The notes: generated from the sequence alone by a model not told the origin. 64,000 nucleotides of DNA from Robertmurraya sp047302285 (GCF_047302285.1 NZ_CP154845.1:868001-932000), one strand, 5' to 3'. Shown: positions 33,929 to 42,860, counted from the first letter of the stretch. Numbers and translations are program-made.

Positions 33929-34765
33929 TTGCTACCATTTAATATCGAGTACTATAAACCAAAGTCGATTGAAGAGGCGGTAGAGATTTTCTTTTTGTTA
34001 AAAAGGGATCACAAACGCGCCCTGTATTATTCAGGAGGCACTGAAATCTTAACGCTTGGTCGTCTGAATCTCCTACATTTTGATGCAGTGATTGATATAA
34101 AATCAGTAAAAGAATGTCTTGTTTTCGATTTTTATCAGAATAGACTAGTATCTGGAGCAGCACTTCCTCTTACCTTAATTGAAGAGATGAATTTATTTCC
34201 TTTACTCAGTACAGTCGCAAAAGGAGTAGCTGACCACACAGCACGGAATAAAATTACCATTGGCGGAAATTTATGCGGCCAAATTTTTTACCGAGAAGCG
34301 GTGTTACCCTTTTTACTTTGTGATAGTGATGTTGTCATTGCAGGTGAGAATGGAATAGAAACACGTTCTATTCATGAGGTTTTTAATGGAACGTTTCAAC
34401 TAGAAGAGGGGCAGTTTGTCATTCAACTTTTAACTGAGCAGGCATACACGACTATGCCTTTTGCCAGTTTAAAAAAAAGGCAGCAATGGGAAACGGGTTA
34501 TCCCTTATTAACGGTTTCCTCCATAAAAGTAGAGAATCGTCATCGTTTTGCATTTAGTGGATTATGTCCATTCCCATTTCGTTCGGCGGAGATGGAGGAT
34601 GCATTAAATCAAACCAATATCCCCTTGGAGAATCGGATTCAACAGGCTCTTGAATCTATTCCTGACCAAGTGTTGGATGATATTGAAGGGTCAAGAGAAT
34701 ACCGCTTATTTGTGTTAAGAAATACGTTAGAGGAAATCATTACAGAGTTGGAGGGGGAAAAGTGA
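33929..34765 (+). CDS. Molybdenum hydroxylase FAD-binding (medium) subunit
   Basis: About 278 residues of the CoxM/XdhB type: a short N-terminal KPKSIEEAVEIF, FAD contact YYSGGTEILTLGRLN near 35-50, and TIGGNLCGQIFYREAVLPFLLCDSDVVI near 110-138, then the C-terminal CO_deh_flav_C domain. It transfers electrons from the Fe-S clusters to an acceptor. The start is uncertain: ATG 33899, GTG 33923 (GTGA overlap with the large-subunit stop) and TTG 33929 are all in frame. TTG fits GGGAAGTGA best and the family's usual N-terminus. Confidence 0.88.
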   Translation: MLPFNIEYYKPKSIEEAVEIFFLLKRDHKRALYYSGGTEILTLGRLNLLHFDAVIDIKSVKECLVFDFYQNRLVSGAALPLTLIEEMNLFPLLSTVAKGVADHTARNKITIGGNLCGQIFYREAVLPFLLCDSDVVIAGENGIETRSIHEVFNGTFQLEEGQFVIQLLTEQAYTTMPFASLKKRQQWETGYPLLTVSSIKVENRHRFAFSGLCPFPFRSAEMEDALNQTNIPLENRIQQALESIPDQVLDDIEGSREYRLFVLRNTLEEIITELEGEK

Positions 34766-35235
34766 CGAAGAAAATAACTGTCCCATTAAACGTGAACAGG
34801 GAGCTTAAAGAGGTCGTAATTCGTCCAGCTGATACACTACTCGATGTTCTACGACATGAACTTTCTTTAACTGGTGCAAAGCCAGGTTGCTTAAATGGAG
34901 ATTGTGGATCCTGCTCAGTTATCGTTGACGGAACAGTGTATAAGTCATGTATCATGTTAGCAGTTGAAACAGCAGGTTCGAAAATCACGACGATTGAAGG
35001 ATTAGATCATTCACCTGTGCAGCAATCTTTTATTGAGCATTTTGCTTTCCAATGCGGCTATTGCACGCCTGGATTTATTATGAATATCCAAGCTCTACTT
35101 GAAAACCATCCCCATCCCACATACGAAACGATAAAAGAATGGCTTTCCTCGAATATTTGTCGGTGTACGTCCTATGAAGAAATTGAAGAAGCCGTTTTTG
35201 CTGTAGTAGAAATTAACAGGAGACTGTCCGAATAG
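34762..35235 (+). CDS. Molybdenum hydroxylase 2Fe-2S (small) subunit
   Basis: 157 residues of the CoxS/XdhC-small type. The plant-ferredoxin-like domain carries PGCLNGDCGSCSV (first 2Fe-2S cluster, with a further Cys in YKSCIM) near 47-70. The helical C-terminal domain carries QCGYCTPGFIMN and NICRCTSYEEI (second cluster) near 100-140. GTG start overlaps the FAD-subunit stop (GTGA) and follows GGAGGGGG. It completes the enzyme encoded by the two upstream genes. Confidence 0.93.
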   Translation: MTKKITVPLNVNRELKEVVIRPADTLLDVLRHELSLTGAKPGCLNGDCGSCSVIVDGTVYKSCIMLAVETAGSKITTIEGLDHSPVQQSFIEHFAFQCGYCTPGFIMNIQALLENHPHPTYETIKEWLSSNICRCTSYEEIEEAVFAVVEINRRLSE

Positions 35236-35252
35236 GCACCGGATTCGGACAG
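35224..35252. repeat. CTGTCCGAAT / ATTCGGACAG inverted repeat
   Basis: A perfect 10-bp dyad with a 9-base spacer overlaps the end of the 2Fe-2S gene. A second hairpin GGCTGTC-TTTTCG-GACAGCC (35361-35379) lies just before the convergent pseudogene end. Neither has a strong T run, though both could help end transcription. The core TGTCCGAA/TTCGGACA is shared with 19721-19739 and 49363-49370. Confidence 0.55.
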
Positions 35253-35384
35253 GACAGGCTTCTGACTTCAAAAGGCTACTTTTTGAGATATTTGACTAAT
35301 TAAGCGGAAAATCTCCGTTGATTTTACTCGTACCAGCCTAGTTCTACAAATAATGAAAAGGGCTGTCTTTTCGGACAGCCTTCA

Positions 35385-35989
35385 TCAATTATTAACTTTT
35401 GCTTCAGCACCTTCGTACACTGCAATTTCCGTGCCAGGATAATAATACCAACCGTAGACCTGATACTGAATGGTATCATCGAGTTCAGCATCCTTATGGG
35501 TAATTGTATAGGTGCGAGCTGCGAGCGTTTGGGTTTTTAACGCTTCGATTGTCCCATGCTGGGAACACTTCAAATGGAACAACTCCTTTTTAAGTAATCT
35601 TCTAAAAGTAGCTGATTGACGGGACGAATATGGTTTTCTTTTTCAATATGAAATTCGAGTGTGTCCATATAGGGTCTGCCATTGATATAGAGCAAGTGCT
35701 CTTCATCATAGCCTTTCGGGTATAAAATGAAAGGTTCTTCTACTTTTATTTTTGACTTGCCGCGATGAAGAAAAAGTTTCTCGCCTTTTATGGAATGTTT
35801 GTAGTCCGTCCCTTCTTTTAGTTTTAAGGCTGGGTCTAATGTCGAAAATTCACCTTTTAAGCGTAAAAATAGCTTAGGGGTGTCCCCGATATAGTTTCTT
35901 AAACGAACGGAAATCAGCTCGTCTGCAAAAACATCACGAGCAAATCCTAATAGCAAAACTGTAAAAATGATAGGCTTAAGTATTTTCAT
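35385..35989 (-). pseudogene. Decayed paralogue of the SpoIID/LytB-like gene
   Basis: The minus strand from 35989 reads MKILKPIIFTVLLLGFARDVFADE and is closely similar to the intact gene at 28603-29886 through LLEDYLK. Then one extra A in an A-run shifts the frame (stop after YLKRSCSI); the next bases, in another frame, encode GVVPFEVFPAWD. A second one-base insertion follows, restoring EALKTQTLAARTYTITHKD. Finally QVYG jumps to YYPGTEIAVYEG, a deletion of some 200-250 codons relative to the intact copy. At least three disabling changes, so inactive. Confidence 0.92.
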
Positions 35990-36050
35990 ACCGCTATTAT
36001 TGAGGAAGTATTTCTTGATTATGCATGTTTAGGATAACATTGTCGACGCA

Positions 36051-36707
36051 TTATTTGGGGTATTTTTGCAATAATTCATGTTTCAGTTCCAAGAGCATAT
36101 CTAAGGATTTCTCAGAGCTAACGAAGAATTCATTATCCTTTACCTTTACGTATGGCACATAACGATCATCTTCTGAAACTTGGAAAATGCTATGTTCTTT
36201 ATCTTCATAATTAAAAATAGGTGGTATTATCAGGCCAGGTAACAAGTAAATGTTATTTTCATTAGAATCAAGTGTATCTAGTTTCCTTTCTAAAAATATT
36301 AAATACTCTTGTCCTGGATGCATAAGATTTACAAAATTTAAGTTGGCTGTCATATCATCAAAGAAAAGCATCCAATCTAGTAGGGTAATGGCAATTTGAT
36401 CACCTAGTTGTAATCCATCTCCTTGAAAAACTTCTAATACTTCAACATACTGTTTATTATTTTTGAATGTGTAATCCATTTGTCCATTGGATTTTACACG
36501 TACGATAAAATTGCTATTCGGCAAATCTTCCCGCATTGTTTGAACTAAAGTGGGCGACATATCTACATCCCAGAGTGCTACAGAAAAATTATCGATTACA
36601 TTTGATGTTGCTGTTACATTTGTATATGTTTGACGAAAAAATAGTCCTAGTAAAACAGCTACAATGAGTGCGGTTAACATAGTTAAAGATAATAGTTTAT
36701 TCCACAT
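36051..36707 (-). CDS. Single-helix anchored extracytoplasmic protein of the ABC cassette
   Basis: About 218 residues. One N-terminal membrane anchor (WNKLLSLTMLTALIVAVLLGLFF) is followed by a predicted outside domain with YVEVLEVFQGDGLQLGDQIAI and LMHPGQEYLIFLE, a pattern seen in small Bacillus proteins that accompany peptide ABC systems. The frame extends back inside the ATPase gene, but GAGGTG sets ATG 36707, overlapping the ATPase stop by 11 bases. It is the last gene of the cassette. Function unknown; an immunity or accessory role is inference. Confidence 0.7.
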   Translation of the reverse strand: MWNKLLSLTMLTALIVAVLLGLFFRQTYTNVTATSNVIDNFSVALWDVDMSPTLVQTMREDLPNSNFIVRVKSNGQMDYTFKNNKQYVEVLEVFQGDGLQLGDQIAITLLDWMLFFDDMTANLNFVNLMHPGQEYLIFLERKLDTLDSNENNIYLLPGLIIPPIFNYEDKEHSIFQVSEDDRYVPYVKVKDNEFFVSSEKSLDMLLELKHELLQKYPK

Positions 36708-37344
36708 TGCTAAGCACCTCATTAAATAAACGACCATTGTCAAGATAGAATACTTGATCTGCAAGTAAATCAATATCTTCTTTGTTATGACTAGCTAGGA
36801 GAATCATGGCACCGCGCTGTTTCTCTTCTAAAATCACTTGTCGAATTTGCTTAACACCGCCTTCATCTAGTGAATTAGTTGGTTCATCTAGCATAATAAT
36901 ATCAGGCTTTTCCATAATTGCTTGGGCTAAGACAATACGCTGTTTCATACCTAATGAATATTTCTTATAGGTCCGTTTATCATTTGGATCTAGTCCTACT
37001 CTTTCTATCGCCGTTCTTATCTGTGAATCGTCAATTTTGTTATTTAATTTAGCAAGCAACTGGAGATTCTTCAGTCCTGTAAATTCTGGATAAAGATCGG
37101 CATTTTCAAGTGTTATGCCTAAATTAGGAAGGATTGGAAAGTCTTTGTGCAATTGCTTTTTTTGATAAATGATTTTTCCAGAATCAATTTTCATTAATCC
37201 TGATAACGCTCTGAACAACATAGTCTTTCCTGAACCATTTCTGCCAACAAATCCGTAAACAACACCTTTGTGCAATTTCAAATCAATATTGGACAGTATC
37301 ATATTGTTTTTAATTCTTTTATTAATGCCTTTTACTTCTAGCAT
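36697..37344 (-). CDS. ABC transporter ATP-binding protein
   Basis: 215 residues, single ATPase domain. Walker A GFVGRNGSGKTMLF near 32-45, signature LGMKQRIVLAQAI near 130, Walker B IIMLDEPTNSLD near 152 and the H-loop in LLASHNKEDI. It resembles bacteriocin- or antibiotic-type ABC-2 ATPases (BcrA/SkfE-like length). Gene order on the minus strand is secreted peptide, permease, permease, ATPase, anchored protein, with gaps of 4-10 bases between the last four genes, so they form one operon. Confidence 0.9.
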   Translation of the reverse strand: MLEVKGINKRIKNNMILSNIDLKLHKGVVYGFVGRNGSGKTMLFRALSGLMKIDSGKIIYQKKQLHKDFPILPNLGITLENADLYPEFTGLKNLQLLAKLNNKIDDSQIRTAIERVGLDPNDKRTYKKYSLGMKQRIVLAQAIMEKPDIIMLDEPTNSLDEGGVKQIRQVILEEKQRGAMILLASHNKEDIDLLADQVFYLDNGRLFNEVLSNVE

Positions 37345-37353
37345 TGCTTCTAC

Positions 37354-38166
37354 CTACCTTTCTTTTTGAAGTGTAATCCATTCTTGTTTTTTTACAATCC
37401 AGCATCCGAATGTCAAAAAAACTATATTAAGAAAGAAAAAAACTACTATAGAATTATTGAGATTAAAATCAATTTGAAATTGATCTAGTCTTTCATTAAG
37501 AAGACTAATAGGACTACTGTGCCAAGCTAAGATAAGATGAGCAATGGGGTTAAATTGTAGCAGGAGTGCATGATTAGACAAGTTTTGTGTATCCGTTAAT
37601 GGCCATACATTTTCCCACAAGAGTAACATGGCGACACATGTAAATTGCAATATGACTACAGCCATAAATCCCAAGCTACTATCTAGCTTAATAGCAATCA
37701 AATTAATTAATAACGCAGTAAAAAAGAGCCACAAGGAATGGATCAATAAATAATATAGTAGGAGTATAAAAGAAACCTCATCGAAAACGATTTGATTAGT
37801 AATGCTAGCCACAGTTGTTCCAGAAATAACCATCACTAGTGGATAAATGAAGGAAAGTAAATACAATTTTGAGCATTCAGTTAGAAACCATCTCACCCGA
37901 TTAGGACAGCGTGAAAAATAATAAATGCTAGCTGTACAAAAATGTTGGTAAATATATGTTCCGAATAAAATCTGAAATAATAATAAAGGTAAGAGTTTTA
38001 ACGATAGTTCGATTAAATAAACAAGAATGATTTCTACTTCAGAAAAACCGAATGTTAGGATAATATCTGACAGTAGAATTTCCTCATGCATTCCTAAGAA
38101 AAACGTTGCTTGAAAGGCTCCCAAAAGAATAGCTATACCTACACATTTTATTAATGCATTGTTCAT
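37354..38166 (-). CDS. ABC-2-type membrane protein (permease A)
   Basis: 270 residues with six predicted membrane helices and no recognised signature, as is common for ABC-2 permeases. It starts 4 bases after the preceding permease stop and ends 9 bases before the ATPase start. Together with the neighbouring permease it would form the membrane channel. Codon use is A+T-rich like the rest of the cassette. Confidence 0.75.
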   Translation of the reverse strand: MNNALIKCVGIAILLGAFQATFFLGMHEEILLSDIILTFGFSEVEIILVYLIELSLKLLPLLLFQILFGTYIYQHFCTASIYYFSRCPNRVRWFLTECSKLYLLSFIYPLVMVISGTTVASITNQIVFDEVSFILLLYYLLIHSLWLFFTALLINLIAIKLDSSLGFMAVVILQFTCVAMLLLWENVWPLTDTQNLSNHALLLQFNPIAHLILAWHSSPISLLNERLDQFQIDFNLNNSIVVFFFLNIVFLTFGCWIVKKQEWITLQKER

Positions 38167-38170
38167 TCTG

Positions 38171-39004
38171 TTATGTATCCTTTCTAATTTTTAAAACAAC
38201 AATTAGTATAGAAAGAAATAGTAGAATTAAGGCAAATAGGATAAAAAAGAACAAACTATTTGATGCATTTTGAAGAGGGTGGTAAAAAGCTAAATAAAAA
38301 AAGTAATTTGTTTCAACTGACATTGTTGGAAATAATTGTTTCAACATTCCCAAAAAATAAAGCAATAAGTAGACAGGTAAAAACAACAGCACTTTATATT
38401 TGATAGAAAAAGTAGAAATGGAAACAGTAAAAACAGCCAAAATTCCAGAAAACAAGCCAAATATTAATGTGAAGAAAATAGCATAAATATAAGGCGAATA
38501 TATATACAAGTCAGATAATAAATACATATTGACTGTATTCATATACGATGCATCATAAGTACTAAGATTCGAGGGGTCACCGGTTGCCATCATTGGAAAA
38601 GCTATAGTACTAAGCAAAATTTCTAAGAGAAAAGGTACAGTGAATATAAAGAAAGTAACTAAGAAAACAACAATTAACTTTCCCCAATAATATCGATGAG
38701 CTCCCACACGAGATTGAATAAAAATGTATTGATTTCCTTGTTTGTCAGTAAACAAGGAAAACCCTGCAGGCATCACAACAATCAATGGGAAATATTGCAA
38801 AATATAAAAGCTATATTCACTAAAACTAGAAAGTGTTAAAAGTTTCATAGGGTGATACATAGCAATTACGTCTGTCCCCTTATAAGTTACTACATTAGTA
38901 AAATAATTGATTAGTATAATACCCATTAATAGAAATAGAATAGTAAGGGCACTTTTTTTTTCGAAAATTACTTTAAACTGCATGTGGATAGATTGTAATA
39001 ACAT
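38171..39004 (-). CDS. ABC-2-type membrane protein (permease B)
   Basis: 277 residues with six predicted membrane helices. FEKKSALTILFLLMGIILINYF opens the first helix and a Phe-rich C-terminal helix ends in basic KIRKDT; the FSLFTDKQGNQYIFIQSRVGAHRYYWGKLIVVF segment resembles ABC-2 coupling regions. It is the first transport gene downstream of the secreted-peptide gene (59 bases after the latter's full-length stop). Partner of the next permease and ATPase. Confidence 0.75.
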   Translation of the reverse strand: MLLQSIHMQFKVIFEKKSALTILFLLMGIILINYFTNVVTYKGTDVIAMYHPMKLLTLSSFSEYSFYILQYFPLIVVMPAGFSLFTDKQGNQYIFIQSRVGAHRYYWGKLIVVFLVTFFIFTVPFLLEILLSTIAFPMMATGDPSNLSTYDASYMNTVNMYLLSDLYIYSPYIYAIFFTLIFGLFSGILAVFTVSISTFSIKYKVLLFLPVYLLLYFLGMLKQLFPTMSVETNYFFYLAFYHPLQNASNSLFFFILFALILLFLSILIVVLKIRKDT

Positions 39005-39062
39005 ATTTCGCTCTGCCTTTCTAAAGAAAATGCAAGGGAGTTCAAACCAATAACTACTTTAA

Positions 39063-39470
39063 TTATCTACCATCATATAAAACATCGGCTATAGCACCAT
39101 AATTTGGATTATTCCCTCTAAATTGGAATCTGATCTCTTTGCTTCCCAATGTACCATTTTTTAGTGGGATTGATATATTGCTGGTTGCTGATTCATTCAA
39201 AGTGATTATGTCTCACATTTGTACCGAACCACTAAAAGAAGTGACTTTCACATTTATTCTAGTAAAATTATCTGTGCCTCCATTAGTAGGGTATACAGCG
39301 TATAACCTCGAATTGACTGTTGAATAGTTCCCACTTCTTGTATCATACTTACTTACCCAGGTTTGTCCTGAAGGTAAAGTAATCGTCGTTCTTGCAGCAA
39401 ATGCATGTGTGCTAAAAATTAGTAAGCAAATAAATAATACAGAAAAAATTTTAATAGACTTGGCTTTCAT
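39063..39470 (-). pseudogene. Secreted protein gene interrupted by TGA
   Basis: ATG at 39470 (SD AGGAG) opens a signal peptide MKAKSIKIFSVLFICLLIFS..AFAA followed by RTTITLPSGQTWVSKYDTRS and a beta-rich mature part. A TGA at 39213-39215 follows GSVQM; without it the frame continues DIITLNESATSNISIPLKNG to a TAA at 39063, giving 135 codons. The continuing part keeps protein-like composition, so the TGA looks recent (CGA or AGA to TGA). A truncated 85-residue product may still be made. It heads the ABC cassette, so it may be the exported peptide or its partner. Confidence 0.65.
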
Positions 39471-39839
39471 TAAAAAAATTTCTCCTCATATGTAATTATT
39501 TGGATTAAACTCCCTTGAACTGTATTATAATGTTAAAAAAGTAAAAATAAAGAGAATTTTGTAAAAAAATAAGAATATTTTTTAATCGAGTTATAGAGTT
39601 CTAGATATAGCTTAACAAAATGTTTTTTTGAAAGAATTTCTTTAGTGAAAATTGTGATTACAGAGAAAGTTAGAAGGATTTAACTATAGTCTATAAGAGC
39701 GGGAGTATATAAAATATGAAGAGATAAAAACATTGGAGGTATTTCACATTAAATAGATTTAGGAAAATAAATTCTTCACATATATCCTCAAACAAAAAAA
39801 GGGTCTGATCTCAATGACCTAACCCTGATTAAAATTAAA
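39471..39839. other. A+T-rich intergenic stretch
   Basis: About 320 bases of very A+T-rich DNA between the secreted-protein gene (start at 39470) and the end of the DUF2804 remnant. It should hold the promoter of the ABC cassette. No gene is supported; the only clear element is the hairpin at 39794-39825. Confidence 0.6.
39794..39825 (-). terminator. Intrinsic terminator of the DUF2804 remnant
   Basis: Read on the minus strand: GGGTTAGGTC-ATTGA-GATCAGACCC, a 10-bp stem with one mismatch, followed by seven T. It lies 15 bases after the stop of the remnant. Confidence 0.75.
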
Positions 39840-40328
39840 TTAAAGACGAGCACGCATGGACTCATATACCCCACGAACATCCTTAATTTCAATTCCTGCA
39901 ATGGTTCCTGTGTAGGTACCGACCATTTGCCAGTAATCAATGGAAGCTAGGACTTTCCGATCTTCAGGTGTAAAAGTAACGTCTAGACGACCATCTGCGG
40001 ATTTAATGATCCATGGATCCAGCGGGTCGTTAGAGGTTGGTTCAAAAGTGATATCAGCTAGAGGCTCACATGCACCAGGTGTCCATAAACAAGACTCCTC
40101 ATCTGTTCCTTCTACAATCGGTCTATCTGCAAAGTTTGCTCCGATCACTCCATCTTCTATAATTGTAGCAAACGTCCCCCATAACCAAGTCGTCCGATAA
40201 GGAAGAATTGTTCGATGTTCATCAAGGATGGCGATGTCTCGAGATGGGTCAAATGTATACGTTCGATCGCAACGGTTACTGTACCGGAAGCGGAGTATAC
40301 TATTTTGTGTGTGTACATTGTAGGACTT
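39840..40328 (-). pseudogene. 5'-truncated DUF2804-like gene
   Basis: The last 102 codons follow a GTG at 40148 (VIGANFADRPIVEGTDEESC...VYESMRARL), but the same frame is open and conserved-looking further upstream to about 40328, including DEHRTILPYRTTWLWGTFAT, before a TGA. PYRTTW and GANFADRP are hallmarks of DUF2804 proteins, which are about 330 residues. The N-terminal half is missing and no start codon with SD is present in the retained part. The terminator survives. Most likely a gene remnant cut near the cyd promoter region. Confidence 0.7.
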
Positions 40329-40456
40329 TCATGCTTTATAAAACTGAAATTAATAAAAATTGCTTGTATTGTAACAATACTTTCTTCTAGCGTTCACAAA
40401 CAATTCTCATAATTTTGCTATATTGAAATTGATAAGCAGAAAGGAGGAGAGAAAGT

Positions 40457-41857
40457 GTGGAAGAACTAATTCTTGCAAGGATTCAATTTGCATCTACGAC
40501 TCTTTTTCATTTTATTTTTGTGCCGCTTTCAATTGGTTTAGCATTCATCATCGCAGTCATGCAAACAATGTATGTTGTAAAGAAAAAAGAAATCTACAAA
40601 AAGATGGCTCAATTTTGGGGGAAATTCTTCCTCATTAATTTTGCCGTTGGGGTAGTAACAGGAATTATTCAAGAATTTCAATTCGGGATGAATTGGTCAA
40701 GCTATTCCAGGTTTGTAGGGGACGTATTTGGTGCTCCACTAGCAATTGAAGCACTTCTAGCATTTTTCGTAGAATCGACTTTTATAGGTCTGTGGATATT
40801 CGGATGGGATAAGCTACCCAAGAAACTTCATTTAGCATGCATTTGGCTTGTCTCCATAGGAACGGCCATTTCAGCATTATGGATATTAGTAGCCAATTCC
40901 TTTATGCAAAATCCACTTGGCTATGCGATCCAAAATGGAAGAGCGGAGATGAATGACTTCTTTGCTGTGTTAACGAATCCGAAGGTGCTTGTAGCTTATC
41001 CTCATACAATATTTGCAAGTCTAGCAACAGCCTCATTTTTTGTTCTTGGGGTAAGTGCATGGAAGCTGATAAAGAAAAAGGATGTTGAGTTTTTCAAGAA
41101 ATCTATGACCTTACCAATGATTATCGGAATTATATCCACGATGGGGATTGCTATATCAGGACATTCTCAAGCTACATACTTAATGGAAGTACAGCCTATG
41201 AAAATGGCTGCAGCAGAAGGAGTCTGGGAAGATACAGCGGATCCAGCACCTTGGACGGTCGTTGCTAATATCGATACGGAATCGAAGGATACATCAATGA
41301 GAATAGAAATTCCATATTTGCTTAGCTTTTTGGCCTATGGTGAATTTGATGGAGCCGTAGAGGGAATGAATACACTTCAGAATGAGTATGTTCAAGAATT
41401 TGGTGAGGGGAATTATATTCCTCCAGTCAAAACCACTTTCTGGAGCTTTAGAATTATGGTTGTAGCAGGAGGATTAATGATTCTCCTTACTCTTATTGGT
41501 TTAATAAAAGGGTGGCGCGGAAAACTGGAAACAAGCACCGGTTACTTAAAATGGATGGTTCCAGCAATATCATTCCCATTCATAGCAAATTTTTCTGGTT
41601 GGATTATGTCAGAAATCGGACGTCAGCCTTGGATTGTCAATGGACTAATGACAACAGCGGATGGCATATCTCCTAATGTTTCAGCCGGTAGTATTTTGTT
41701 TTCCTTAATCGCCTTCTCGCTCATTTACACACTTCTTGCTATTGCGATGGTGTATTTATTTATTAGGATTATTAAACATGGTCCCTACACTGTTTCAGGT
41801 GAAATAGACGTAGATACCGATCCGTTTTTAAGAGGAGGAAAAAGACGTGGAGCTTAG
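40457..41857 (+). CDS. cydA: Cytochrome bd ubiquinol oxidase subunit I
   Basis: 466-residue integral membrane subunit carrying haems b558, b595 and d. Seen: N-terminal ARIQFASTTLFHFIFVPLSIGLAF with the axial His near 19; GLWIFGWDKLPKKLHL; HSQATYLMEVQPMKMAAAEGVWE (quinol-binding loop start); and EIGRQPWIVNGLM. The Q-loop is of the short Gram-positive type. GTG start follows AAGGAGGA. Starts the cydABDC operon; expression is expected under low oxygen. A TTCACAAA half-site upstream resembles half of a Rex operator, not enough to call one. Confidence 0.96.
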   Translation: MEELILARIQFASTTLFHFIFVPLSIGLAFIIAVMQTMYVVKKKEIYKKMAQFWGKFFLINFAVGVVTGIIQEFQFGMNWSSYSRFVGDVFGAPLAIEALLAFFVESTFIGLWIFGWDKLPKKLHLACIWLVSIGTAISALWILVANSFMQNPLGYAIQNGRAEMNDFFAVLTNPKVLVAYPHTIFASLATASFFVLGVSAWKLIKKKDVEFFKKSMTLPMIIGIISTMGIAISGHSQATYLMEVQPMKMAAAEGVWEDTADPAPWTVVANIDTESKDTSMRIEIPYLLSFLAYGEFDGAVEGMNTLQNEYVQEFGEGNYIPPVKTTFWSFRIMVVAGGLMILLTLIGLIKGWRGKLETSTGYLKWMVPAISFPFIANFSGWIMSEIGRQPWIVNGLMTTADGISPNVSAGSILFSLIAFSLIYTLLAIAMVYLFIRIIKHGPYTVSGEIDVDTDPFLRGGKRRGA

Positions 41858-42860
41858 TGAACTTTGGTTTCTCCTAGTGGGTGTTCTCTTCGTAGGCTTT
41901 GTTTTCTTAGAGGGCTTTGACTTTGGCGTTGGAATAGGGACGAAATTTCTAGCCGAGAATGATCTTGAAAAGAGAATCTTAATAAATACTATCGGTCCAT
42001 TTTGGGATGCCAATGAAGTATGGTTAATCACTGCTGGAGGTGCAATGTTTGCGGCCTTTCCACATTGGTATGCAACCTTATTTAGCGGCTATTATCTCCC
42101 ATTTGTCGTACTCCTTTTAGCGCTAATAGCACGTGGCGTGGCCTTCGAATTTAGAGGGAAATCTACGTCAGTTAGTTGGATAAAGACATGGGATTGGGCG
42201 ATATTTTTAGGAAGTCTATTACCACCATTTTTACTAGGGATTCTATTTTCGAGTCTTATTAAAGGGTTGCCGATAGATGAGAACATGAATATGGTAGTTG
42301 GATTTATCGATGTAGTAAATATTTACACGATAGTTGGTGGAATTGCTTTTGTTATGCTCGTTTTTTTACATGGATTGATGTTCATTGGATTGAAAACGGA
42401 GGGAGACCTTCGTGAGCGGGCGAATAGATTGGCGCAAAAGGTTTATCTTGCAACAGGAGTTGTAGTTGTCCTTTTTGTAGTCCTCACTTACGTGTATACG
42501 GACGCCTTTACAGATAGAGGAACCATTTTATTTCCGCTTTATATCATGGCAATTGCCTTATATTTAGCTCTATATCCTTTGCTCAAGAAAAGGAGAGAGG
42601 GATATAGCTTTGCAACAACAGGTTTGATATTGGTATTAGTAACAGCATCGTTCTTTATAGCTTTATTTCCAAACGTTCTAATCAGTTCAACGGACGCGGC
42701 CTATAACTTAACGGTCTATAATGCCGCTTCAGGTGAATATTCCTTGAAGCTAATGACGATTGTTGCTGGAACGATGGTACCTATCGTTCTCGGATATACA
42801 ATATGGAGCTATTATGTATTTAGAAAAAGAGTTTCCCATAAGGAGCATTTAGAATACTAA
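41847..42860 (+). CDS. cydB: Cytochrome bd ubiquinol oxidase subunit II
   Basis: 337 residues, about nine membrane helices. It opens LSELWFLLVGVLFVGFVFLEGFDFGVGIGTKFL, the CydB hallmark, followed by NTIGPFWDANEVWLITAGGAMFAAFPHWYATLFSGYYLPF. It is the partner of CydA. GTG start with AGAGGAGG; it overlaps the cydA end by 11 bases and its stop overlaps the next start. Confidence 0.95.
   Translation: MELSELWFLLVGVLFVGFVFLEGFDFGVGIGTKFLAENDLEKRILINTIGPFWDANEVWLITAGGAMFAAFPHWYATLFSGYYLPFVVLLLALIARGVAFEFRGKSTSVSWIKTWDWAIFLGSLLPPFLLGILFSSLIKGLPIDENMNMVVGFIDVVNIYTIVGGIAFVMLVFLHGLMFIGLKTEGDLRERANRLAQKVYLATGVVVVLFVVLTYVYTDAFTDRGTILFPLYIMAIALYLALYPLLKKRREGYSFATTGLILVLVTASFFIALFPNVLISSTDAAYNLTVYNAASGEYSLKLMTIVAGTMVPIVLGYTIWSYYVFRKRVSHKEHLEY

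Noticed and set aside
39213..39215. Second selenocysteine codon
   Set aside because: The UGA follows Met in a Cys-free exported protein with no hairpin directly downstream; an Arg-to-stop change is simpler.
40215..40412. Small plus-strand genes upstream of cydA
   Set aside because: They overlap the DUF2804 remnant, have no SD and do not resemble proteins.
40380..40456. Rex operator before cydA
   Set aside because: Only a half-site (TTCACAAA) is visible, not the TTGTGAA-N6-TTCACAA dyad.
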